The position numbers were made by a program, and so were the translations under genes. This document shows positions 7,041-14,025 of a stretch of DNA of 15,195 bases, one piece after another. The stretch comes from Merdivivens faecigallinarum (GTDB lineage: Bacteria > Bacteroidota > Bacteroidia > Bacteroidales > UBA932), in contig JADILY010000084.1 of NCBI GenBank assembly GCA_017695055.1, forward strand, positions 1 to 15,195. Reading direction: 5' to 3'. The notes below the pieces were generated by a model. That model worked only from the letters and a program-made list of their open reading frames with translations, ran no database searches and had not been told where the DNA came from. Position 1 is the first letter of the stretch. The number at the start of each line of letters is the position of its first letter.

Positions 7041-7808
7041 TTATTCCTCCACAAAATTATAATATTTTTCGACAATCTGTTCCGCTTTCCGCATATTATC
7101 CGGCCTGCCGGCATCTGCAAGTACGAGATTTTCCTGGACGAATGCCTTTATCCTGTATGAAGCACAGGCGCTTACATACAAGTCGACGATGGAAAATTTT
7201 CCCGAAAAACCAAGGTCGCGGGCACAGTCGAAGATGCCCGGAGATGCCGTATGTATGCCTGAAAAGGCCAGCATCCTGAAATCCCGCGGGTCGATTTTCC
7301 CCAGAGGAGAACGGACTTCGCCCGTAGAGGCATTGTACCAGCCGCAAAGATACGGGCCGCTGTCGAACAGCAGATATCTCGAAGATTCCCTTTCGCTGAC
7401 AAGCAGGGTGGCCATACTGCCGCAGTCGTGCGCGGTCGCAAGTGCCGTAAGGTCCGCGTTAGAAACGATGTCCGAATTGTGCATAATGAAAGGCCCTCCC
7501 GACAGATGTTTTTCCGCAAACAACATCCCGCCACCGGTCTCCAACAGACAGCCGGACTCATCGGAAACACTGACATCCAGGCCCTGCGACATCGAAAGGA
7601 AATCTTCCGAAGCGAGGTATTCCTCTATCATCGAGGCGAAATGATGCACATTGACCGTTATGCCGTCAACAAGGCCTGAGCGCTTGAGTTTCAGCACTGT
7701 CCAGTAGAGCAAAGGCCTGCCGCACAGAGGATACAGGGCCTTCGGGGCATGCAACGTAAAGGGTTTCAGGCGGGTTCCGAGACCGGCCGCGAAGACCAGG
7801 GCTTTCAT
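7041..7808 (-). CDS. murU: MurU-like sugar-1-phosphate nucleotidyltransferase
   Basis: A 255-residue nucleotidyltransferase, probably N-acetylmuramate-1-phosphate uridylyltransferase (MurNAc-1-P + UTP to UDP-MurNAc + PPi), cytoplasmic. It opens with the nucleotide-binding signature FAAGLGTRLKPFT (6-18) and APKALYP (21-27, Lys23). It also has LLETGGG (88-94) and the metal-binding Asp in HNSD (110-113). The size and the LETGGG motif fit MurU of Pseudomonas better than longer GlmU- or RmlA-type enzymes. Its start overlaps the stop of the upstream kinase by ATGA (7805-7808), implying translational coupling. AmgK next to MurU is the arrangement of the MurNAc-recycling route that bypasses MurA, the fosfomycin target. 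Alternative: a related hexose-1-phosphate uridylyl- or mannose-1-phosphate guanylyltransferase; the kinase neighbour makes MurU more likely. Confidence 0.78.
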   Translation of the reverse strand: MKALVFAAGLGTRLKPFTLHAPKALYPLCGRPLLYWTVLKLKRSGLVDGITVNVHHFASMIEEYLASEDFLSMSQGLDVSVSDESGCLLETGGGMLFAEKHLSGGPFIMHNSDIVSNADLTALATAHDCGSMATLLVSERESSRYLLFDSGPYLCGWYNASTGEVRSPLGKIDPRDFRMLAFSGIHTASPGIFDCARDLGFSGKFSIVDLYVSACASYRIKAFVQENLVLADAGRPDNMRKAEQIVEKYYNFVEE

Positions 7809-9253
7809 CGTCCGGCCTCCAGTTCACGGTGTACGAGCCTTATGCGCACCCCGTATTTTCCTGACAGATGGGAGGCAAGCCTTTCGGCACAGTATACAGA
7901 CCTGTGCCTTCCCCCAGTGCATCCGAAGGCAACGAAAAGATGGCAGAACCCCCTTGAAATGAATGCCTCGACATGCATGCCCACAATATTGAAGACATTT
8001 TCAAGGAAAACGGGCATCTCTGTCTTTTCCTCTATAAACCTCGCCACTGCCCCGTCACGCCCGTCAAGGGCGGCATATTCCTCGAATCTCCCGGGGTTCA
8101 GTATGCCCCTGCAATCGAACACGTAACCTCCGCCGTTCCCGCTTCCGTCCTCCGGTATGCCTTTTTTATATGAAAAACTGTATATTTCCACTTCCAGAAC
8201 GGCGCCTGAATGCCAGATGGAATGCAACAGGCCGCGAAGATAAGGCACCGCCCTTTCCAGATCACCGCCCGGAATCTTCCTGAGGTCTCGGGTATCATGG
8301 CCGAGAAATGTTCCCGAAAACAGGGACTCGATGTTGTCCAGCGCATAAGGGATGCTCGTCATGAAATGGGGCTTCCGCTCATACAGGCCGCGATAACCGT
8401 ATGCCCCGAGCACCTGGAGCATCCTGAAGAACACAAAGACCCTGAGCCTTGCAATGAAAACCATCCGGTCCGCCGGGATTAATTGTCCGAGTTCCTCCAG
8501 ATAAGCCTCCACAAGCCTCTTGCGCAGCTCTTCCCCGTATCCGGCCTTCGACTGCCAGACGAAAGAGGCGACATCGTATTCAAGAGGACCCGGTCTCGCG
8601 CCCTGGAAATCGATAAAATACGGACAACCGTCCTTCAGCATGACGTTCCGCGCCTGGAAATCCCTGTACATGAAATATTTTCCGTCCTCGGCGAGCAGCT
8701 GCCCGGCCAGGGCTTCGAAATCGTCTTCGAGCCTGTTTTCATCGAAGACCATATTCTTCAGTTTCAGGAAACAGTATTTGAAATAATTCAAATCATAAAA
8801 AACCGTCCGCCGTCCGAAAGCTGGATACATGCAGTCCCTGGCAAAATCGAAGCCCTCCGCCCCTTTCACCGCTATCGCCGGCAACCTCCTTATCGAATTT
8901 TCGAGAAGTCCGGCCTCTTCCGCTCCGTATTTTCCGGATGTCCTTCCGTGCGACAGAAAACCGAAGAGGCTCATATCTCCCAAATCTTCCTGAAGATACA
9001 CGGAAAAGTCTTCGCTTACGGCATAAATCTCCGGCACACGGATACCTTTCGCCCGGAGATGCGAGGCCATCGCAATGAAAACCCTGTTTTCATCGGCGCT
9101 TTCACCTACCGTCCCTATGGCGGAAACCCCGTTTTCTCCGACCAGCCTGAAATATTTCCTTTCGCTCCCGGCACCGGGAAGCCTTTCACACGAAACCGTG
9201 GCCTTTCCCGCCCACCGCGAATACAGATTCTTTAATTTTTCCAACTCATCCAT
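7805..9253 (-). CDS. AmgK-like amino-sugar 1-kinase fused to a RapZ C-terminal domain
   Basis: A 482-residue two-domain protein (start ATG 9253; the GTG one codon upstream is also in frame). Residues about 1-330 are an aminoglycoside-phosphotransferase-fold kinase like AmgK (N-acetylmuramate/N-acetylglucosamine 1-kinase). They show the Gly-rich loop PGAGSERKYFRL, catalytic YRDFQARN (Asp198, Asn203), metal-binding FIDFQGARPGPLEYDVASF (Asp215) and the ED(L)G hinge-like segment LQEDLG. Residues about 353-482 match the C-terminal domain of RapZ: IYSFSYKKGIP, YVFDCRGILNPG, FGCTGGRHRSVYCAERLA and LVHREL. The RapZ N-terminal P-loop kinase domain is absent, replaced by the AmgK domain. E. coli RapZ-CTD senses glucosamine-6-phosphate and binds GlmZ RNA. 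Here the terminal basic cluster is absent. It is the first gene of the operon and overlaps murU by ATGA. I infer phosphorylation of MurNAc or GlcNAc under amino-sugar feedback; the domain calls are firm, the regulatory role is not proven. Confidence 0.85.
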   Translation of the reverse strand: MDELEKLKNLYSRWAGKATVSCERLPGAGSERKYFRLVGENGVSAIGTVGESADENRVFIAMASHLRAKGIRVPEIYAVSEDFSVYLQEDLGDMSLFGFLSHGRTSGKYGAEEAGLLENSIRRLPAIAVKGAEGFDFARDCMYPAFGRRTVFYDLNYFKYCFLKLKNMVFDENRLEDDFEALAGQLLAEDGKYFMYRDFQARNVMLKDGCPYFIDFQGARPGPLEYDVASFVWQSKAGYGEELRKRLVEAYLEELGQLIPADRMVFIARLRVFVFFRMLQVLGAYGYRGLYERKPHFMTSIPYALDNIESLFSGTFLGHDTRDLRKIPGGDLERAVPYLRGLLHSIWHSGAVLEVEIYSFSYKKGIPEDGSGNGGGYVFDCRGILNPGRFEEYAALDGRDGAVARFIEEKTEMPVFLENVFNIVGMHVEAFISRGFCHLFVAFGCTGGRHRSVYCAERLASHLSGKYGVRIRLVHRELEAGR

Positions 9254-9272
9254 CACAAAAACATTGATTTGG

Positions 9273-9280
9273 CGAATATA
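9273..9280 (-). promoter_or_regulatory. Candidate -7 element for the amgK-murU operon
   Basis: On the minus strand the sequence is TATATTCG, one mismatch from TAnnTTTG, with 19 nt between it and the ATG at 9253. It is the best candidate in the 70-bp divergent region and lies back to back with the promoter of the NAD-salvage gene. Confidence 0.4.
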
Positions 9281-9293
9281 CGTTTTATTTCGC

Positions 9294-9301
9294 TATATTT
9301 G
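9294..9301 (+). promoter_or_regulatory. Bacteroidota promoter for the NAD-salvage gene
   Basis: TATATTTG matches TAnnTTTG fully. A TTTG at 9268-9271 lies 22 bp upstream, close to the usual -33 spacing, which makes this the best-formed promoter in the window. It lies 22 nt before the ATG at 9324, giving a short leader. Confidence 0.6.
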
Positions 9302-9323
9302 CACCTCATTAAAATTATTTGTG

Positions 9324-11333
9324 ATGCTTAACAACGCTTATTGTTCGGACAAGTACCAATATACGATGGGAAAATCTTTTCTTGAAAGCGGGAATGCCGA
9401 AAGACGCGCCGTTTTCAATCTGTTTTACCGCACGGCCCCGGAAAACAACAACTGGGCGGTGGTGAGCGGAGTCGATGAAGTCATCGAAATGGTCGGGAAT
9501 CTCGGGAACATGCCGGAAAGTTTTTTCGAAAAATTCCTTCCGGGAGACGAATATGCCGGATTCCGCAAATACTTGTCCACAATGAAGTTCACCGGAAACA
9601 TATATGCCATGAGGGAAGGCGAGATAGCTTTCCCGAAAGAGCCGGTAATCATTGTCGAGGCATCTCTCGTACAGGCGCAGGTGCTCGAAACCCCGATGCT
9701 TTGCATCATGAACCACCAGATGGCCGTCGCCACAAAGGCGTCGAGGGTCACAAGGGCTACGTCCAAACCTGTAAGCGAGTTCGGTTCGAGGCGCGCACAC
9801 GGCCCGTGGGCGGCCACATACGGTGCGAAGGCAGCGGTAATAGCCGGATGCGCAAGCACTTCCAATGTCCTTACGGAAATCCTGTACGGGAAACCGTCGA
9901 CAGGGACCATGGCCCACAGCTTCGTTTCATCATTCGGATGCAGCGTGGACGGGGAGTTACAGGCCTTCGACACATATATCAAAAGCCACAGGAACGAGGG
10001 CCTTACCCTTCTGATCGATACTTACGATACGCTCAGATGCGGAATCAGGAACGCGATAAAGGCATTCAAGGCCAACGGGATAGACAACAGCCACCCATAC
10101 GGTTACGGGGTCAGGCTCGACAGCGGGGACCTCGCCTACCTTTCCACACAGTGCCGCAAGATGCTCGACAGGGCCGGACTGACGGAATGCAAGATTTTCG
10201 CGACAAATTCGCTTGACGAATACCTGATTTCCGACCTCGAAAAACAGGGGGCGCGCATAGACTGTTACGGCGTGGGGGACGCAATCGCGACTTCCAAGAA
10301 CAACCCTTGCTTCGGAAACGTGTACAAACTCGTGGAAATAGACCATGAACCGGTGCTGAAAAGGTCGGAAGACAAAATCAAACTCATAAATCCGGGATTC
10401 CAGATTACCTACCGCATAGTCAAGGCCGGGCTTTTCCGTGCGGACGTCACCTGCATAAGGGGCGACGCCCTGAGCAGGAAAATCGAGCGCGGCGAAACCA
10501 TTACCATCAGGGACGAATTCGACAGCGACAAATACACCACCTTCTACAAGGGTACGTACAAGGCAAGGGCGTTGCAGACCGAAGTAATGGCGGCAGGAAA
10601 GGACGTTTCCGAAAAAATCTCACTTGACGGGAAGCGCCAGTACTATCTCGACAACCTCTCCCGTCTCGGGGCAAGCGAGAAAAGGCTCGTGAACCCGCAT
10701 TATTACAAGGTGGACATTTCCGACACCCTTTATGATACGAAAATGGGCCTTCTGGACAAGATACAGAAGGAAATCGAATCGAAGGCCATCTCCGCCCACG
10801 TTTCGGTGGACATGTTATATGATTTCATAGACGGCACGATGGCATGCCACAACGGGAACAAGGCAGCAGTGGCCGCCCGCGGCTTCATCAAGGCGCATCC
10901 TGAAATGCCTGTGCTCTTCGTCTGCGACCATCATCCGGCAGACCATTCGTCGTTCAAGGAGAACGGCGGAATATGGCCCGCCCATTGCATACAGGGGACG
11001 AGAGGCGCGGAAATCGAAGAAGGCCTTGCCGCCTTCGCCTGCGAAGAAATGACCTTCTACAAAGGCAGGGAGAGGGATACGGAACAGTATTCCGGCTTCG
11101 AAGGCACCAACAATATGGGAGAAAGCCTCGATGACAAGCTACAGGAGCTCGGCGCGAGACGGGTCTACGTAAGCGGGATAGCTACGGAATACTGTATCAA
11201 GGCCACCTGCACCGACCTGCTCGCGGCAGGCTATGAGGTATACCTGCTTACCGATGCCTTAGCATACGTAGACGAAGAAGGCCATGAAAAAGCCATCGCC
11301 GAAATGGACGGGATGGGGATAAAAATGCTTTAA
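9324..11333 (+). CDS. Bifunctional nicotinate phosphoribosyltransferase / nicotinamidase (PncB-PncA fusion)
   Basis: A 669-residue cytoplasmic enzyme joining two consecutive NAD-salvage steps. Residues 1 to about 465 are nicotinate phosphoribosyltransferase (nicotinate + PRPP + ATP to NaMN): NAYCSDKYQYTMG at the start, SEFGSRRAHGP (151-161), GCASTSN (175-181), GTMAHSF (194-200) with the likely phosphorylated His198, and YGVRLDSGDLAYLS. After a short linker, about 489-669 is a nicotinamidase of the isochorismatase-like fold (nicotinamide to nicotinate + NH3). It keeps the full catalytic triad Asp496, Lys580 and Cys624 (GIATEYCIKATC), and the metal ligands Asp535, His537 and His541 in CDHHPADH. 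Both halves therefore look active. The fused order is opposite to the pathway order. The frame is open back to 9075, but the ATG at 9324 follows a good promoter and matches the PncB N-terminus. It is divergent from the amino-sugar operon and followed by the porin gene after 31 bp. Confidence in both domains is high. Confidence 0.92.
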   Translation: MLNNAYCSDKYQYTMGKSFLESGNAERRAVFNLFYRTAPENNNWAVVSGVDEVIEMVGNLGNMPESFFEKFLPGDEYAGFRKYLSTMKFTGNIYAMREGEIAFPKEPVIIVEASLVQAQVLETPMLCIMNHQMAVATKASRVTRATSKPVSEFGSRRAHGPWAATYGAKAAVIAGCASTSNVLTEILYGKPSTGTMAHSFVSSFGCSVDGELQAFDTYIKSHRNEGLTLLIDTYDTLRCGIRNAIKAFKANGIDNSHPYGYGVRLDSGDLAYLSTQCRKMLDRAGLTECKIFATNSLDEYLISDLEKQGARIDCYGVGDAIATSKNNPCFGNVYKLVEIDHEPVLKRSEDKIKLINPGFQITYRIVKAGLFRADVTCIRGDALSRKIERGETITIRDEFDSDKYTTFYKGTYKARALQTEVMAAGKDVSEKISLDGKRQYYLDNLSRLGASEKRLVNPHYYKVDISDTLYDTKMGLLDKIQKEIESKAISAHVSVDMLYDFIDGTMACHNGNKAAVAARGFIKAHPEMPVLFVCDHHPADHSSFKENGGIWPAHCIQGTRGAEIEEGLAAFACEEMTFYKGRERDTEQYSGFEGTNNMGESLDDKLQELGARRVYVSGIATEYCIKATCTDLLAAGYEVYLLTDALAYVDEEGHEKAIAEMDGMGIKML

Positions 11334-11347
11334 TCCGTAATAATTTG

Positions 11348-11355
11348 TATATTTG
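11348..11355 (+). promoter_or_regulatory. Bacteroidota -7 element for the porin-transglycosylase pair
   Basis: TATATTTG, a full match to TAnnTTTG, ends 9 nt before the ATG at 11365, implying a very short leader. Its presence in the 31-bp gap suggests separate transcription of the porin operon, although read-through from the NAD-salvage gene is possible as no terminator is seen. Confidence 0.5.
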
Positions 11356-11364
11356 CCGGTTACG

Positions 11365-14025
11365 ATGAAAACAGAGAAAGTATTCATAACCATAGCTGTG
11401 GCGGCGGTAATCGCCGTCGCGGCAAACATAACCGGCATAGAAGCGAGGGAAAATTTCCGCCGCGAATATTTCGGGACCGCCCGGGATTCCGTGTCTTTCA
11501 GACCGGCGACCGACACTTCTGACACCGCCGACAGTTCCGATACCGTCGGTTTTGTCGCTGACAGCTCCGACACCGTGTCCTTTGTGTCGGACACGTCCGG
11601 AACCGCTTCCGTAGCAGACAGCACTGCCGCGGATTCATCAAGGGCAGGAGCCGCTCCGGCACCGGCATACGCCCCGCCGGTAGATTCCGCAAAACTCATG
11701 AGGGACACTCTCGGAATACCGATGAGGGATTCGATAGGAAGGTTCATAGATACCTTGGGACATTCGATAGACTCCCTCGGACGTTCCCTCGATTCGTTGG
11801 GAATGCCAATACCGACAGGAAGGGTGCTTTCCAAAGCCGAGATACGAATGTTCCGCAGGGACAGCATCAGGGCCGTAAAGGACAGTATCATACAGAACAC
11901 ACCGAGAATACTCGAAACATATGTAATCCCGGATTCGCTGTGGTACAAAAGGATTCTGTTATGGACACACGACAGGGATTTCAACGACATCCACATGGTC
12001 GGGCTCGACACCACTTACAATTATCATTATTACGACCTGCCTTTCCTTAAAGACGATGTGGACGGAATCTTCCTCGGAGTCTTCGGCTCGCCTGTAATGC
12101 GGACGAATTATTTCAAGAGGGAGACCGATGAGGATGCCAGGTTCTTCGACTACTATATTCCTTACACCTACACTCCTGAATCCCTGCCGATGTATAACAC
12201 GAAGACCCCTTACGTCGAACTGCAATACACCGGAACGCTGCTGGCAAACAGGGACAAGGAGGAGGCCAATGTGAAGGTGCTTGCGACCCAGAACATTACT
12301 CCCGAGCTCAATATCATGCTGGAATACAAACGCTTCGGTGGCAACGGAATGCTGATGAACGAGGATACGGACAACCGCACGGCCGTGATTTCCGGCAACT
12401 ACATCGGGAAAAAGTACGTAATGCATGCCGGCTACATATTCAACCGGACGAAAAGGACTGAAAACGGAGGATTGAAAGACAGCCGGCTGATAAGGGATAC
12501 CATGGTGGAACCGAGGGAAATAGCAGTCTGGCTCAATTCGGCATCCTCGGAAACCAGGAAAAACACCGTCTTCATCGACCAGTCCATAAGGATTCCTTTC
12601 GGATTCATAGACAGGCTGAAACGCAAAAAACGTGAAAAGGCTTCGGAGGCGGCAGCCATGGCCGACAGCACGTTTGCGACGGCAGACACAACCGCAACGG
12701 CAGCAGACACGACATTGGCAATGGCTGCGGACAGCACATCGGCAGTTGCGACTGACAGCGGAATGGCAGTGGCGGACAGCGCGGAAACCGACAGCACGGT
12801 ACAAATCGGCGTACATGAGGATGTGACAACCGCATTCATAGGCATGAGCAACGAATACACCGCTTACAGACGTACCTACAGGGATGAAATTTCCCTTAGC
12901 GACACTGAGCAGAGAGGATTCTACAACAATGCCTTCTACCTCAACCCGACGACTACCTACGATTCGATGAGGGTCGCGAAATTCGACAATAAGATTTACA
13001 TCAGGATACAGCCATGGGCCGAAGACGCCATTGTGTCGAAAATAAGCGGAGGCTTGGGATACAAGCTGTCCCAGTATTATCTTTTCGATGAAAAAGACTA
13101 TGTGACTGGCCCTTCGAGCACCACGTTCAACACTTTCTACTTCTACGCAGGAGCCGAGGGTTCATACAGGAAATACCTTAAATGGGATGCATTCGCAAAA
13201 TACAACTTCGCCGGTTACACCAGCAACGATTTGGACGTAAGGGCAAATGTAGAAGTATCGTTCTACCCGTTCAAGGACAAGTCGTCCCCTATTTCCCTGA
13301 CAGCAAGGTTTTCACAGACCCTCAAAGAGCCTTGGTTTTACGAGCAGTACTACAATTCGAACCACTACAGGTGGAGCAACAATTTTTCAAAACGCTCGGA
13401 AACCAGAATCGAAGGCTACGTTGACATACCGAAATACAAATTACAGGCATTTTTCGGATACAGCCTGATTGCCAATGACATATATTATGACACTCTCGGC
13501 ATTGTAAGGCAGCACGACAAGCCGATAAGCGTAATGAGTGCGTACCTCAGGAAAGATTTCAGGATATGGAAATTCCACCTGGACAACAGGATTCTGTTCC
13601 AGCTGTCTTCGGACAACAATGTCCTCCCTCTCCCGCTGCTGGCACTCAATCTGAGGTACTATCTGGAATTCCCCGTAGTCAGGAACGTCATGAACATACA
13701 GCTCGGAGCCGAAGCCACATTCAACACAAAATGGTATTCTCCGGCATACAACCCGGCCTTAGGCACATTCCAGAACCAGAACAAGGAACTGATTGGAGGC
13801 ACGGACCCTTACATAAACGTTTTCCTCAATGTCCAGTGGAAACGCGCCTGTGTCTTCATCAAAGTGCTCAATGTCGGTGAGAACAAACACGGAAGCGATT
13901 ATTTCGCCACATACGGATATATCCGCAGCCCTATGTCATTCAAGGTCGGAATATTCTGGCCGTTCTACACCCAGCCTTACAAGAAGATTCCGAAAAGCGA
14001 ATACACTCCGCCTCCAACGAAATGA
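11365..14025 (+). CDS. Putative outer-membrane porin (Porin_10-like) with Asp/Ser/Thr repeats
   Basis: An 886-residue exported protein. Residues 1-27 are a signal peptide (hydrophobic 6-22). A low-complexity region at about 41-150 is built from Asp-Ser/Thr repeats and DSLG heptads. From about 185 onward the sequence resembles the Bacteroidota 'putative porin' family: aromatic amphipathic strands such as PYVELQYTG, LNIMLEYKRFGGNG, YYDTLGIV, IQLGAEATFNTKWYSPAYNPALG and VFLNVQWKRACVFIKVLNVG, ending near the outer-membrane-type segment FKVGIFWPFYTQP. A second Ala/Asp/Ser/Thr-rich insert at about 425-478 interrupts the barrel and is probably a long loop. It should form a beta-barrel in the outer membrane; the solute is unknown. 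I start at the ATG at 11365; the frame is open from a TTG at 11353, which lies inside the promoter. The stop overlaps the next gene by ATGA, so the two are probably translated together. Confidence 0.78.
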   Translation: MKTEKVFITIAVAAVIAVAANITGIEARENFRREYFGTARDSVSFRPATDTSDTADSSDTVGFVADSSDTVSFVSDTSGTASVADSTAADSSRAGAAPAPAYAPPVDSAKLMRDTLGIPMRDSIGRFIDTLGHSIDSLGRSLDSLGMPIPTGRVLSKAEIRMFRRDSIRAVKDSIIQNTPRILETYVIPDSLWYKRILLWTHDRDFNDIHMVGLDTTYNYHYYDLPFLKDDVDGIFLGVFGSPVMRTNYFKRETDEDARFFDYYIPYTYTPESLPMYNTKTPYVELQYTGTLLANRDKEEANVKVLATQNITPELNIMLEYKRFGGNGMLMNEDTDNRTAVISGNYIGKKYVMHAGYIFNRTKRTENGGLKDSRLIRDTMVEPREIAVWLNSASSETRKNTVFIDQSIRIPFGFIDRLKRKKREKASEAAAMADSTFATADTTATAADTTLAMAADSTSAVATDSGMAVADSAETDSTVQIGVHEDVTTAFIGMSNEYTAYRRTYRDEISLSDTEQRGFYNNAFYLNPTTTYDSMRVAKFDNKIYIRIQPWAEDAIVSKISGGLGYKLSQYYLFDEKDYVTGPSSTTFNTFYFYAGAEGSYRKYLKWDAFAKYNFAGYTSNDLDVRANVEVSFYPFKDKSSPISLTARFSQTLKEPWFYEQYYNSNHYRWSNNFSKRSETRIEGYVDIPKYKLQAFFGYSLIANDIYYDTLGIVRQHDKPISVMSAYLRKDFRIWKFHLDNRILFQLSSDNNVLPLPLLALNLRYYLEFPVVRNVMNIQLGAEATFNTKWYSPAYNPALGTFQNQNKELIGGTDPYINVFLNVQWKRACVFIKVLNVGENKHGSDYFATYGYIRSPMSFKVGIFWPFYTQPYKKIPKSEYTPPPTK
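11527..11616 (+). repeat. Three 10-residue (30-bp) tandem repeats in the porin
   Basis: Residues 55-84 read ADSSDTVGFV, ADSSDTVSFV and SDTSGTASVA: three imperfect copies in register, the first two differing at one position. They lie in the exported N-terminal linker before the barrel and could be a flexible spacer. Confidence 0.7.
11728..11811 (+). repeat. Four 7-residue (21-bp) tandem repeats in the porin
   Basis: Residues 122-149 read DSIGRFI, DTLGHSI, DSLGRSL and DSLGMPI, a regular D-[ST]-[IL]-G heptad. One related unit (DTLGIPM, 114-120) precedes it with a one-residue gap. The codons differ between copies, so the repeat is kept at the protein level rather than being a recent DNA duplication. 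Confidence 0.75.
12658..12798 (+). repeat. Ala/Asp/Ser/Thr-rich low-complexity insert inside the porin barrel
   Basis: About 47 residues made almost only of Ala, Asp, Ser, Thr, Met and Val, with repeated ADST / ADTT / TDS units. It directly follows a strongly basic stretch (RLKRKKREK). It interrupts the barrel, and by composition is a disordered loop. Its orientation (surface or periplasm) cannot be told from sequence. Confidence 0.65.

Noticed and set aside
8483..9235. A 250-codon plus-strand frame opposite the amino-sugar kinase
   Set aside because: The minus strand carries unmistakable kinase motifs here; the plus-strand product has no recognisable domain.
11259..12014. A 251-codon minus-strand frame opposite the start of the porin gene
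   Set aside because: Its Ser/Leu/Val-rich repeats are simply the antisense of the Asp/Ser/Thr repeats of the porin; no domain, promoter or ribosome-binding site supports it.
11959..12816. A 285-codon minus-strand frame inside the porin gene
   Set aside because: It is an antisense shadow of a clearly coding strand, rich in Cys/Arg/His from the reversed low-complexity insert.
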